In this document: positions 1 through 9,240 of the stretch, one piece after another
Numbering within the stretch: position 1 is the first letter of the stretch
Layout: each line of letters begins with the position of its first letter
Source of the DNA: Pseudomonas sputi
GTDB lineage: Bacteria > Pseudomonadota > Gammaproteobacteria > Pseudomonadales > Pseudomonadaceae
Length of the DNA: 64,000 nt
Direction of reading: 5' to 3'
Assembly (NCBI RefSeq): GCF_021603585.1
Contig: NZ_BQHI01000017.1
Coordinates: 46,171-110,170 of the forward strand
Made by a program: the position numbers and the translations under genes
Notes under the pieces: generated by a model
What the model was told of the DNA's origin: nothing
The model's database searches: none
What the model saw: the letters and a program-made list of their open reading frames with translations, nothing else

Positions 1-480
1 ATGATAAAACGCCTTCCGCCCGCCGCTGTTGTACGTATGAGGTCCCCTTTTTCGCGACACTCAGGCCAGCGTCGCGGGTTCCGGCACACTTCAATTTTGA
101 CGGGTGGGCACACAAGGCCGACAGGCAGTGTCGACCTCAGTTATATGTCCCTTCTGAACTGACTTCTTATCATTATTGGCTTCAGCTACTTGAGCGACAG
201 GGGTTCTGTCCGGCCCGCCGAAAAGCGCGCCAGACTGAATTGGGTCAAACCAAGTGGCGCGAAGAATATCACGTCATGGCAAACCCGCGCGTCTGTTCCC
301 GACTCGATAGTCTTTATCCGCTCAAGGACTTATCGGCTGCCAGCGGCCGAACATGACCCCCGTCAGCGGCTCTGGCTTATGCCTTTCAGCCGTTTGACCA
401 GCGCTGCCAATCCAGAAATCGGTCTTTCACTTGTTACAAATAGGGTTCCGGCACCCATCAACTGCACGATCCAACAACCC
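1..480. other. Leading 480 bp without a convincing gene
   Basis: No reading frame here looks protein-coding in composition or carries a recognisable domain. The only long frame runs antisense into the chemotaxis receptor. I see no tRNA, no clear intrinsic terminator and no convincing promoter. The segment is less GC-biased than the flanking genes and is probably intergenic. It may hold the promoter of a gene lying to the left of the window. Confidence 0.5.
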
Positions 481-2094
481 TCACAACCTGAACCGATCCA
501 CCGACTGCGCAAGCCGCCCCGCCAGGCTCGACAGCTCGTCCGTGGTGGTGGCCGTCTCGCCGATCACCTTGCTGTTGCCCTCCGACATGCCCGCGATCAT
601 CTCCACCTGATGGGCAATCTCGTTGCTCGCCTGACTCTGTTCGCCAATGGTGCGGGTGATGTCGTTGACCAGTTGCGTGGTGCTCAGGGTGGCGTCGAGG
701 ATTTCGCGGATGGCGCGTTCGACGTCAGCGGTGACCGCCATGCCTTTGTCAACCTGGGCGACGCCCGCCTCCATGCTGGTGACGGCCTCGCGGGTGCTGT
801 TCTGGATGCGCGCGACCATCGCGGCGATTTCCTGAGTTGACGCACTGGTGCGTGCTGCCAGGCTGCGCACCTCATCGGCCACCACCGCGAAGCCCCTGCC
901 CTGCTCGCCCGCCCGGGCCGCCTCGATGGCCGCGTTGAGCGCCAGCAGATTGGTCTGGTCGGCGATGCCTTTGATCACTTGAATGATATTGAAGATGCCT
1001 TCGGATTCCTGATCCAGGGTACGGATCACTTGCGCCGATTGCTGGGCGGATCGGGCAATGTCGTCCATGTCGCTGACCACCTGATGGATCACCTGCCCAC
1101 CGTTTTTCGCCAGTGACTCGGCCTGGCTGGCCATGTTCAACGCCCGCTCGGCGTGACGGGTGATTTCCTCGATGCTGGCGGTCATCTGACTCGCGGCAGC
1201 GGCCATGGTCCCGGCGGCGGTGCTTTGCTGCTGGCTGCTGTCAGCCACCTGATGGCAGCCGTGGCTCAATTGTTCACTCATGCCACTGACGCCGTGGGCG
1301 TTGCTTCGCACCACACCGATCATGTTTCGCAGGTCGCGCTGCATGGTCGCCAGCGTGCGGATTAGCGCACTGGCTTCGTCCTTGCCGGACGGTTCGACGA
1401 TCGGCTCGCTGAGGTTGCCGTGGGCGATGCTTTCGGCGATGCGGCTGGCCGACTTCAGCGGCCCCATGATGCTCAGGATCACCCAGCGACCTTGAGCCAA
1501 CAGCAACAACAGACTGGCGATCAATACGATACCGAGCGCGATATTGGCATTGTGGATCGCCGCTTCGGTGCCTTCGCTGGTCTGCCGGGTATTGGTTTCG
1601 ATCAGCTCGCTGAGGGCGGCCATCTGTTCTTCGAGCTGGCTGAACGCCGTGCCGAACGTCCCGAGATGCTGCTGGGCGCTGTCCGGATCTTCCAGTGCAA
1701 GACCGACGATCCGCTCGCCGGCGCTGATGTAGGTGTCGAGGCTTGGCTTGATCTGCTCGAGCGCGGACTTGATCGTCGGATTCACCGGCAACTTGAGGTT
1801 TTCACCCAGCACCTCGCGAAAATGCGCCGCATGCTCGTCAACCGAACGGCGCACCTCGTCGGCTGAACTGGTGCTCTTGCCCAGCCCGACCAGCATCGCC
1901 GAATACACGTCGGCGCGCAGGGCGTCGTGCATCATGTCGGCTTCCATGTGATTGCGCAGCGCGCTCATGCTCACCGCGTTGTCACTGACCGCCGAAGCCA
2001 TCCGCTGATTGCCCACATAACTGACCAGGCTCACGATCAGCGCCGTCAGCAGGCTGGTCGCAATCAGCAACACCAAACGCAGTTTGATCGACAC
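481..2094 (-). CDS. Methyl-accepting chemotaxis protein
   Basis: Transmembrane chemoreceptor of 537 aa that passes ligand signals to the CheA/CheW array. Visible parts are TM1 at about residues 7-27, a roughly 150-residue helical periplasmic domain of the four-helix-bundle type, TM2 at about 185-201, a HAMP segment, and the conserved signalling-hairpin tip at about 376-410 (includes [15 protein letters not shown]). The start is GTG, preceded by a strong GGGAGGAA ribosome-binding site 6 nt upstream. The gene is monocistronic. The ligand cannot be read from the sequence, and no C-terminal CheR-binding pentapeptide is present (it ends SVDRFRL). Confidence 0.95.
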   Translation of the reverse strand: MSIKLRLVLLIATSLLTALIVSLVSYVGNQRMASAVSDNAVSMSALRNHMEADMMHDALRADVYSAMLVGLGKSTSSADEVRRSVDEHAAHFREVLGENLKLPVNPTIKSALEQIKPSLDTYISAGERIVGLALEDPDSAQQHLGTFGTAFSQLEEQMAALSELIETNTRQTSEGTEAAIHNANIALGIVLIASLLLLLAQGRWVILSIMGPLKSASRIAESIAHGNLSEPIVEPSGKDEASALIRTLATMQRDLRNMIGVVRSNAHGVSGMSEQLSHGCHQVADSSQQQSTAAGTMAAAASQMTASIEEITRHAERALNMASQAESLAKNGGQVIHQVVSDMDDIARSAQQSAQVIRTLDQESEGIFNIIQVIKGIADQTNLLALNAAIEAARAGEQGRGFAVVADEVRSLAARTSASTQEIAAMVARIQNSTREAVTSMEAGVAQVDKGMAVTADVERAIREILDATLSTTQLVNDITRTIGEQSQASNEIAHQVEMIAGMSEGNSKVIGETATTTDELSSLAGRLAQSVDRFRL

Positions 2095-2341
2095 CGTGAT
2101 TTCCTCCCTGGTCGCGCCACACGGCGCCTTTCAACGCTTGAGTTAAGCCTATTTGCGTGAATTCGCCGCGTTAGAGCGTCGCAGAGTGTGTCGTTACATC
2201 CGGTAAAAATGCGGCACTGTGCGACGGTTCTCATTCCACCCCCTACCGCCTGACCCGATTTATGGAACTCCCGTGCCCGCCGACACCTCTCACATTATGT
2301 GGTACTTCCTTTTCGCTTTACGCTGCTGGAGGAACACCGTC

Positions 2342-2656
2342 ATGCGTCGTTTACTACTGGTTTCGTCTCTTGTGCTGTGCCTGCCTTTCGGTTCGGCTCT
2401 CGCCCGCGTGGATGCGGGGGATGTCGCCACTTCGGCCGGCGTTTCCGCCTCGCTGTATTCCACGTTCAAGGATCACAAAATGGTGATTCCGGCCCGTGAC
2501 GACCTGTCGGCATTCGTCGCCAGTGGCGGAACGATCCGTGGTGTGTACCTGGAATCGGTACTGCAGCAGGTGCGTCAGGACAATCCTGGCCTCAACGCCA
2601 GCGATGAAGAGCTGGCCAATGCCATCCTGGTTCACTACGAAGGCTTGTCGCAGTAA
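2342..2656 (+). CDS. Small secreted protein, DUF2388-like
   Basis: A 104-aa exported protein with a clear signal peptide (MRRLLLVSSLVLCLPFGSALA) followed by about 80 residues matching the Pseudomonas DUF2388 family as I remember it (DVATSAGVSASLYSTF, then a region beginning KMVIPARDDLSAFV). ATG 2342 is chosen because GGAGG lies 11 nt upstream and the signal peptide begins there; the frame is open further upstream but without signal-peptide character. The function is unknown. It stands alone between divergent and co-directional neighbours. Family assignment is from memory. Confidence 0.8.
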   Translation: MRRLLLVSSLVLCLPFGSALARVDAGDVATSAGVSASLYSTFKDHKMVIPARDDLSAFVASGGTIRGVYLESVLQQVRQDNPGLNASDEELANAILVHYEGLSQ

Positions 2657-2770
2657 CCACGGCACGTTCGATGATGGTGGCTGACGGATTTGCCACCGTT
2701 ACGCCCTGCCGATGGACGGCTGGCGAACGACCATGGGCAAAACCGTCGAACGGCCTCTATGATGGAGGCC

Positions 2771-3175
2771 ATGACGATTTCCGCCTCGCTTCGCTCCCCT
2801 TGCCCGCCGGGTCTGTGCATCTGCGGGCGTGATCCGCTGCTGGATACGCCCGGCGCGGATGTGCGCATCCTGCTGCTGACCCGCGAGGAGGAAAAGCGTC
2901 TGCTCGAGCGTCTGGAAAACCTCAAAGACCTCGCCGACCTCGAGCGACTGCAAGGCAAGATGTTCGATCAGCTAGGCATTCGTGTGCTGATCGCACCGAA
3001 GTTCGGTGAAGTGCGGACCGTGCGCGGCGGCATCGAGATCGAAGTCGAAGAGCTTCCGGGGCTTTGCCGCAAAACCCGCAAGACCATTCCGGCCGCCATC
3101 CGCCGGGGTCTGGAAAACAATCCGCAAGTCGCCTTCGACCTGCTCAACGCCCACGACTTGCTGCGCGGCACCTGA
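2771..3175 (+). CDS. Conserved hypothetical protein with Cys cluster
   Basis: About 134 aa, function not recognised. The N-terminus has a Cys-rich loop (CPPGLCICGRDPLL), followed by a charged helical stretch (TREEEKRLLERLENLKDL) and a compact alpha/beta C-terminus. Three in-frame ATGs lie at 2759, 2762 and 2771. I prefer 2771 because GGAGG sits just before it, but the spacing is short, so 2759/2762 remain possible. It ends at a TGA that abuts the stop codon of the convergent ligD. The CxCG arrangement could bind a metal or iron-sulfur cluster; this is inference only. Confidence 0.6.
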   Translation: MTISASLRSPCPPGLCICGRDPLLDTPGADVRILLLTREEEKRLLERLENLKDLADLERLQGKMFDQLGIRVLIAPKFGEVRTVRGGIEIEVEELPGLCRKTRKTIPAAIRRGLENNPQVAFDLLNAHDLLRGT

Positions 3176-5722
3176 TCATTTCTTCATGCCCACCCGCTTG
3201 CGCATCTCGGCCGTAATGCTCTGCCGGGTTCTCCTCATGGCCGCCCACGGTTCATCCCCTACTTCCGCCAGCCGTTCGTGGACGTTGCGCACGTTCCATT
3301 GATCGGCGCCTTTGATCTCGCCGACCTCTTCCCGAAACAGCGGCACCGACACCGGCAACCCTTCGCGGGTACGCGCCGCGTAGGCACAAATGGTAGTGGT
3401 GCCCAGCCCGTTGCGCAGGTAATCGATGAAGATCCGCCCCACACGGTTTTTCGGCCCGGACACCGCAGAAAAACGCTCCGGCAACAATTTCGCCATGTGC
3501 GTGACGATGGCGTGGCTGAAATCCTTGACCTCGTCCCAGCCATGCTTGCGGGTCAGGGGCACCACCAGATGAATGCCCTTGCCGCCGCTGGTCTTGAGGA
3601 ACGCCTTGAGGCCCAGCTCATCGAGCACGGTCAGGGTCAGCGCCGTGGCTTCGACCATGCTTTTCCACGGCAGCGCCGGGTCCGGGTCTAGATCGAGGAC
3701 GAAACGATCAGGCTTGTCCAGATCGGTGGTGGTGGCGTTCCAGGTGTGCAGTTCGACCGTGCTCATCTGCACCGCGCCGATCAAGGCTTCGGCGTTGTTG
3801 ATCAGCATCACCGGCTGGCCGGTCAGGTCCTTGTCGAGCGTGCGGATGCCGGGGATCGCCAAGTGCTCGGCGTTCTTCTGGAAGAACAGCTCACCAGCGA
3901 TACCCTCGGGTGCGCGCACCAAGGCCACCGGGCGATCCTTGAGTTGCGGCAGAATCCACTCGGCGACACTGGCGTAATACTCGGCCAGCTGCATTTTGGT
4001 GGTGCCACTGCCGGCGTCGATCACCCGGTCTGGATGGGTGATCCGCACTTTGCCGTCGGCCAGGCCGGATTGGGACGGCGCGGTCGATTCAGCCTTTGAA
4101 GTCTTCATGGGTTTGGCGCGCTCCTCGGTGATGTCCTTGGCCGGTTTGTCCTCGCGCAAGCCATGGAACACGGCGTGACGCACCGAGCCGTCCTGGGTCA
4201 TTTCGGCGAACGCCACTTCCGCCAGCAGACTCGGTTTGAGCCAGTGCACACCCTTGGCCTCGAACCCCGTGGGCGGATTGACCACCGCCGGCTTCTTGAC
4301 CCGCAACGGCTTGAGCTGCGCAAGGAGGCTCTTGAGGGTGGATTCATTGAATCCGGTGCCGACCTTGCCCGCGTACCGCAACTCGCCGCTGTCACGATCA
4401 TGCAGCCCCAACAGCAACGCGCCGAACGCACTGCGCGCACCTTTCGGATCGGTATAGCCGACGATCACGAACTCCTGGCGATGCTTGCACTTGAGCTTGA
4501 TCCAGTCGCTGCTGCGGCGCGACACGTAAGGCGAGCCAAGGCGTTTACCGATCAGGCCTTCCATGCGCATCTGGCAGGCGCTGTTGAGCAACGCCTGCGG
4601 GGTTTCATCAAACGCCTCGGAAAAACGCAGCAGCGAGTCTTGATGGGTTTTCAGCACCGTGGCCAGCGCTGCACGCCGCTCCTCCACGGGCACCTCGCGC
4701 AGATCGACACCGTTCAGATACGGCAGATCGAACAGGTAATAGACGATGTTTTCGCTGCGTCCCGAATCGAACGCGTTTTGCAGGGCCTGAAAATCCGGCA
4801 CGCCGTCCGCATCGGCGACGACCATCTCACCATCCAGCCACGCCGATTCCAGGCCCAGCGCCGCCAGGGCCTGAGCCTGTTTCGGCAACTTGTGCGTCCA
4901 GTCATGGCCATTGCGGGTGAACAACTGCACCTCATCCTGATCGACGCGCGCCATGATCCGATAGCCGTCGAACTTGATTTCGTATTGCCAATCACCCTCC
5001 GGAGCACTCTCCACCAGGGTGGCCAGTTGCGGTTTGAGCTGCGCGGGAATATTGGCCTTGTGCGCCCCGGTGAGTTTGCCCGAGGCCAACTTGCGCGGTG
5101 CTTTCGCCGGGCCTTGAAGGGGTTTGACCTGCTTCGCACTGAGCCGGGGTTTGTCGACGATGGTGCGCTCGCTGAGCACGCTGTCAGGCTCGGCGACCAG
5201 CACGTCGTAATCGCTTTGCGGGCGTGCGGCGCTGTCCTGATGCTTGATCAGAAACCATTGCTCTTTCTTGCCCGGCATGTGGGTGCGCACCAGATTCCAC
5301 ACCCCGGCGAGTTTCTCGCCGCGCAGTTCGAATTTGAGTTTGCCCTTGGCATAGGCTTTCTCTGGGTCTTCCAGCGGAATCCACACGCCGCGATCCCACA
5401 CGATCACATCGCCGGCACCGTAGTGCCCTTCGGGAATGCTCCCCTCGAACGTCGCGTAGTCCAGCGGGTGATCCTCGACGTGCACCGCCAGCCGCTTGAC
5501 CTTGGGATCCAGCGACGGCCCCTTGGGCACCGCCCAGCTCTTGAGCGCGCCGTCGAGCTCCAGGCGAAAGTCATAATGCAGGTGCGAGGCGTCATGCTTC
5601 TGGATGCAAAATTGCAAAGCCTGCTCACCGCCGGGCTTCTGGCCCCGACGGTGGTCGGCCGCCGGCTCCGAGGTCGCCGAGAAGTCGCGCATCCGGTTGT
5701 AGTCGTCGAGATTCCTGCTCAT
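3176..5722 (-). CDS. ligD: Multifunctional DNA ligase D (LigD)
   Basis: ATP-dependent ligase of bacterial non-homologous end joining, 848 aa, with the Pseudomonas domain order: N-terminal 3'-phosphoesterase (about residues 35-160; HYDFRLELDG and EGHYGAGDV motifs), central ligase with nucleotidyl-lysine K250 in YEIKFDGYR, and C-terminal archaeo-eukaryotic-primase-type polymerase (about 560-845). Polymerase catalytic residues are visible as D677 and D679 in LDLDPD, the GGKGIH loop, and D767 in FIDYLRN. It is last in a three-gene minus-strand run behind a methyltransferase (17 nt gap). LigD normally works with Ku, but no ku gene is in this window. Confidence 0.97.
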   Translation of the reverse strand: MSRNLDDYNRMRDFSATSEPAADHRRGQKPGGEQALQFCIQKHDASHLHYDFRLELDGALKSWAVPKGPSLDPKVKRLAVHVEDHPLDYATFEGSIPEGHYGAGDVIVWDRGVWIPLEDPEKAYAKGKLKFELRGEKLAGVWNLVRTHMPGKKEQWFLIKHQDSAARPQSDYDVLVAEPDSVLSERTIVDKPRLSAKQVKPLQGPAKAPRKLASGKLTGAHKANIPAQLKPQLATLVESAPEGDWQYEIKFDGYRIMARVDQDEVQLFTRNGHDWTHKLPKQAQALAALGLESAWLDGEMVVADADGVPDFQALQNAFDSGRSENIVYYLFDLPYLNGVDLREVPVEERRAALATVLKTHQDSLLRFSEAFDETPQALLNSACQMRMEGLIGKRLGSPYVSRRSSDWIKLKCKHRQEFVIVGYTDPKGARSAFGALLLGLHDRDSGELRYAGKVGTGFNESTLKSLLAQLKPLRVKKPAVVNPPTGFEAKGVHWLKPSLLAEVAFAEMTQDGSVRHAVFHGLREDKPAKDITEERAKPMKTSKAESTAPSQSGLADGKVRITHPDRVIDAGSGTTKMQLAEYYASVAEWILPQLKDRPVALVRAPEGIAGELFFQKNAEHLAIPGIRTLDKDLTGQPVMLINNAEALIGAVQMSTVELHTWNATTTDLDKPDRFVLDLDPDPALPWKSMVEATALTLTVLDELGLKAFLKTSGGKGIHLVVPLTRKHGWDEVKDFSHAIVTHMAKLLPERFSAVSGPKNRVGRIFIDYLRNGLGTTTICAYAARTREGLPVSVPLFREEVGEIKGADQWNVRNVHERLAEVGDEPWAAMRRTRQSITAEMRKRVGMKK

Positions 5723-5739
5723 CCTGCACCTACCTTGTT

Positions 5740-6693
5740 TCAGCCTGTTCGAGTCACCGTCAGCGCCACCACGGCAATCCGGTCGACGCGCTGATAGCCG
5801 GGGTTCAACAACTCTTCGCCGAACACATCGGGATCGAGTTCGCGGTAGGTCCAGCCGAAGCGTTTTTCATCCAGCCGTGGCAATACCGTGTCGAGGAAAG
5901 GATCGCGGCCATCGACCATCGCCACGCCGGTGTACAGCAGCAGCGAGCCGCCGGGCGTCAGGTGGTTGAGCGCCTGTTCGACAATGCGCAACGACAGCCC
6001 CGCCCCCAGCGTCCCACCGCCATGGCGGTAAGCTCGCCCGGCCGGATCGGCCATGTAAGGCGGGTTGGCGACGATCAGATCGAACTCACCGTCCACGCCT
6101 TGCAATACATCACTGGTGCGCACCTCGACGTTGGCCACTTCAGCCAGCGCCGCGTTGATCGTGGTCAGGCGCAGCGCAGCGGGGTTGATATCCACCGCCA
6201 GCACTTGCGCGTCTCGCCGGGCACGGCCAATCAGAATCGCGCCGACGCCGGCGCCACAACCGATGTCCACCGCCCGGTGAATGGGCGCAAAGTTCTGCTG
6301 CAAATGGCTGTGGATCAGTTGAGCGAAACGATAGGTGTCCGGGCCGAAGAACACCGAGTCGGCAGCATCGGTGGGAAACCCCGAATGCACGAACAGTAAA
6401 TCATCCAGGCTCGACCAGCGCACCCGGCTCTTCAAGCGCCCGTCGAACGCATCAATCACGTGGGCGTCCTGCAATTGTCGCTGTTCATCGGCAGACAGAA
6501 GGCCCGGTTCGAACGGGCGCGACCACCCGAACACCTCCCGCAGGCCATCGGCAGCCTGCCCTTCGTCGCGCTGGTTGACCCGTTGGTGGGTCAGCGGCGT
6601 CGGGGTGATGAAACGATAGCCATCGGCCTGCAGGCGCCGCCCCAGTTGCAGCAGCACCCGATCGTTGGCGGACAGTTGTTCTTCCTGATTCAT
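5740..6693 (-). CDS. Class I SAM methyltransferase (N-MTase type)
   Basis: A 317-aa Rossmann-fold methyltransferase. SAM-binding motif I is DIGCGAG at residues 143-149, an acidic motif II follows (LAVDIN), and NPPY at 210-213 is the signature of methylases acting on planar nitrogen atoms (HemK/PrmC, RsmC and DNA N-methylases). An extra N-terminal region of about 130 residues probably contacts the substrate. It starts 11 nt after the diiron-oxidase-like gene, with AAGGAAG upstream, so the two are very likely co-transcribed. The substrate is unknown: the partner favours a small molecule, the NPPY motif would also fit protein or nucleic acid. Confidence 0.85.
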   Translation of the reverse strand: MNQEEQLSANDRVLLQLGRRLQADGYRFITPTPLTHQRVNQRDEGQAADGLREVFGWSRPFEPGLLSADEQRQLQDAHVIDAFDGRLKSRVRWSSLDDLLFVHSGFPTDAADSVFFGPDTYRFAQLIHSHLQQNFAPIHRAVDIGCGAGVGAILIGRARRDAQVLAVDINPAALRLTTINAALAEVANVEVRTSDVLQGVDGEFDLIVANPPYMADPAGRAYRHGGGTLGAGLSLRIVEQALNHLTPGGSLLLYTGVAMVDGRDPFLDTVLPRLDEKRFGWTYRELDPDVFGEELLNPGYQRVDRIAVVALTVTRTG

Positions 6694-6704
6694 TGATGAC
6701 TTCC

Positions 6705-8081
6705 TTAACGCAGGCCGGATTTGAGTTGGATGAAATGGCGAGTGGCGAGCAGCCCGGCCGGATGCGCGTGCCGGGCCGGCGCAAGCCAGGGAATCAACGT
6801 TGCGAATTGGGTGTGAGCGTCCTGCCCTTGCAGGGCAGCATTCAGGCGCTGCACATCGGGGTCTTGTTCGGGCACCTCGATCGGCGCAGGGCCTGAGGGG
6901 CGGCGACGGAACGCGACGGGTTTTTCCGCCGAAATCCAGTCACCGGCAATCCAGTCGTGCACCAGTTGTTTTTCATAGGCGCTGAATACGCCGAACATCG
7001 CCGCGCCATCGCCATCGATCAATTGCCAGAAACGGCTGCCCTGTGGATCTTCGTGGCGCTTGATCCAGCCCTTGTCCTGCATGGCTTGCAGGAACCCGGG
7101 CAACTGCTGCGGATCGGCCAGCCACTGATTGACGGTCTTGCCTTCAAAGCGGCAATAGTCGGAGTGCATGTGTTGAGCGAACGGACACTTGCGTTCAAGC
7201 ATCGCCAACAGTTCGCGCTCCAGATCGAACCCCTCGATGATTGCGCGGCTGCCCTGCCCCAGGTCATTGAGCCGATAGCCCAGCGATACCCGGCGCAGGA
7301 AATCGCTGCGGTCTGCCTCCAGGGGCAGCAGATCCAGAACGGCCTGAACGGCTTTTTGCGCATGGCCGGTACTGGCATTGTCGATGGTCACGTGCAGTGT
7401 GAAATAGTACGGATCGATCCCCAGTTCACTGAGCTCGTAACTGCTGATCAACAGGTGCAAGGGCAGCTGTTCGTAGCCAAGGTTGTAACCGATCACCTCC
7501 GGCAGAAAATCCATGCCGCAGGCACCCAGGGCCAATTGCAGCGCGCCTTGCAGGTAGCGTTCGTCGGGCAGTGGACTGCTGGGCTCGAGGCCCTGTTCGG
7601 CGAGCAATTGCCGGTAGATCACCACGTGATTCTGCGCCGGGTTGCCCTCGCCCAGTTCTTCCAGATAAGTGCTGATCAGGCTGCTGAATCGCGGATCGCG
7701 CCATTGGCCCAGCAAGCCGTAGAGCCAGGCGCCATCGACCCGTTTGGTTGGCGCCACCGCTTGCAGGAAATACAGCGCATGAGCCTTGCAGCTGAAAAAC
7801 TGCCGCGCTCCTCCCGCCTTGCGTTGTTGCAGGTAGTCGGCGTATTGCCGGGCGACATCGGCGCAGTGTTCGGCCACCCAGGCATGCCACTGCGCGGGGT
7901 CCGATGGCAGTTCATCCTTCAACTGCGCAGCTTGCAGCAGTTGGTGTTCCAGGAAGGCCCGCGCCAGCGGCTGCGGATCTTCGTCGAAAAAAAGTGCTTC
8001 ATGGATACGCCGCCACTCACCCAGGGAGTCGAGGGGGTGCGATTGGGCAGGCGTCGCTTGCAGGTGAGTCAGGACAGTCAT
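6705..8081 (-). CDS. Iron-containing redox enzyme, heme-oxygenase-like fold
   Basis: A 458-aa protein resembling the iron-containing redox enzyme family (heme-oxygenase-like diiron oxidases, HDOs). Candidate iron ligands are E141/E142, E145 and H152 in one helix (EELGEGNPAQNH) and H230, D234 and H240 in another (HVTIDNASTGH), the spacing expected for this fold. The first 90 and last 120 residues are extra relative to a minimal HDO. Known HDOs carry out oxidative decarboxylation, N-oxygenation or C-C cleavage on small molecules. It leads a run with the methyltransferase and ligD. The reaction is not deducible here. Confidence 0.75.
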   Translation of the reverse strand: MTVLTHLQATPAQSHPLDSLGEWRRIHEALFFDEDPQPLARAFLEHQLLQAAQLKDELPSDPAQWHAWVAEHCADVARQYADYLQQRKAGGARQFFSCKAHALYFLQAVAPTKRVDGAWLYGLLGQWRDPRFSSLISTYLEELGEGNPAQNHVVIYRQLLAEQGLEPSSPLPDERYLQGALQLALGACGMDFLPEVIGYNLGYEQLPLHLLISSYELSELGIDPYYFTLHVTIDNASTGHAQKAVQAVLDLLPLEADRSDFLRRVSLGYRLNDLGQGSRAIIEGFDLERELLAMLERKCPFAQHMHSDYCRFEGKTVNQWLADPQQLPGFLQAMQDKGWIKRHEDPQGSRFWQLIDGDGAAMFGVFSAYEKQLVHDWIAGDWISAEKPVAFRRRPSGPAPIEVPEQDPDVQRLNAALQGQDAHTQFATLIPWLAPARHAHPAGLLATRHFIQLKSGLR

Positions 8082-8194
8082 GGCAATATTCTCGATCGAT
8101 TGGCAGGACGCTCAGTCACTCGCCTCTAATGCAGCAGAGAGGCGGCGCCTGCCGAAAATTCAATCGACGTTAAATGTGCCCGGACGGACGGAGC

Positions 8195-8232
8195 CTTCGC
8201 CACGCGCCTGACTTGAACAGGCGCGGGCGAAG
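8195..8232 (-). terminator. Strong hairpin downstream of DUF533 gene
   Basis: A near-perfect stem: CTTCGCC-A-CGCGCCTG (8195-8210), a 7-nt loop, then CAGGCGCGGGCGAAG (8218-8232), with one bulged A. It lies 18 nt past the stop of the minus-strand DUF533 gene. No T-run follows on either strand, so it may be a processing or stabilising hairpin rather than a classical intrinsic terminator. Confidence 0.5.
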
Positions 8233-8249
8233 ATCGTGAGGTTTTGCTG

Positions 8250-8981
8250 TCAGGCTGTGCCCTTGGCCTGCTGCTCCAGGTGAACCTGCAATTCGGGGTC
8301 GATCTGCAACGCCGCCGCCAGTTCATCCAGATAATTGCGTTCGGCGTCCTGCTGATCGTCCACCAGCATCACGCTGGCCAGGTACATTTCGGCGGCCATG
8401 GCCGGATCGTTCTGCGCCGCCTGGGCGACTTCGGTGGGATTCAGGGGTTTGGCGACTTCGTCGTCGAGCCATTGCTGCAGGTTCGGGTCATCGGTGTGCT
8501 TGCCGATTTCGCTGCTGATCAGGTGTTTTTCCGAGTCGTCGATCCGCCCGTCCGCCTTGGCCGCGGCGATCAACGCACGCAGAACGGCATGGCTGTGTTC
8601 TTCGACTTGCGGGCCGGACAGCAGGTCCGCGGTTTGCGGGGTCTGCTGCGGCGCGGTGGAGGCCTGGCTGCGTTGCCACGCCTGATACGCCTGGAAAGCC
8701 ATCATGCCCAGCGAGGCCAGCGCCGCGTAATGGGTGCCGCCGGAGCGACGCTGCGTGCCGCCACCCAGCGCGCCGCCACCGCCAAGCAATCCACCAAGCA
8801 GCCCGCCCAGGCCACCCAGTCCTCCGGCAGGAGAACCGCCGCCGCTGGTACCGCCACCGCCCAGCAGACCGCCGAGCAACCCGCCAAGCCCGCCCAGTCC
8901 CCCGCCGGCCGACGCGCCACCTGGTTGTCCCGCCGAGGCCTGGCCTCGCAGCAGTTGTTCGAGCAGATCACTGGTGTTCAT
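8250..8981 (-). CDS. DUF533 / TerB-like protein with Gly-Leu linker
   Basis: A 243-aa protein resembling the YebE/DUF533 family. After a short N-terminal helix (MNTSDLLEQLLRG) there are two near-identical low-complexity Gly/Leu blocks (GGLGGLGGLLGGLLGGGG type), a short hydrophobic stretch (YAALASLGMMAFQAYQAW), and a C-terminal TerB-like helical domain with acidic residues (AKADGRIDDSEKHLI). ATG 8981 has GAGGA 7 nt upstream, so I take it over a frame opening 18 nt earlier. Function is unknown; the family is usually described as inner-membrane associated. Confidence 0.85.
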   Translation of the reverse strand: MNTSDLLEQLLRGQASAGQPGGASAGGGLGGLGGLLGGLLGGGGTSGGGSPAGGLGGLGGLLGGLLGGGGALGGGTQRRSGGTHYAALASLGMMAFQAYQAWQRSQASTAPQQTPQTADLLSGPQVEEHSHAVLRALIAAAKADGRIDDSEKHLISSEIGKHTDDPNLQQWLDDEVAKPLNPTEVAQAAQNDPAMAAEMYLASVMLVDDQQDAERNYLDELAAALQIDPELQVHLEQQAKGTA

Positions 8982-9240
8982 GACGTCGTCCTCAGGCAAA
9001 GGGTATGACTGCGTCAGGCAACGATAGTCCTCTTGATGCGATGTGCCAGCACCGTTGGGCTGACGTGGCCATGGGCGAGTGATTCTCCAGAGAACTTTTT
9101 TCCCGGCCAGCTAATCTTCACGAATGGGTGAACCTTGACCCGGCCCGACCGGTCGATAGCTGCAACCCCGACCCGGTTGGTCGCCGCCCTTGCTGCCCAA
9201 GGGTTTACGCGGCTTGCTGCACTTTCTGGAGAACGCCTTC

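Noticed and set aside
4163-5794. A 543-codon open frame antisense to ligD
   Set aside because: Same third-position GC artefact; ligD on the other strand is complete with all catalytic residues.
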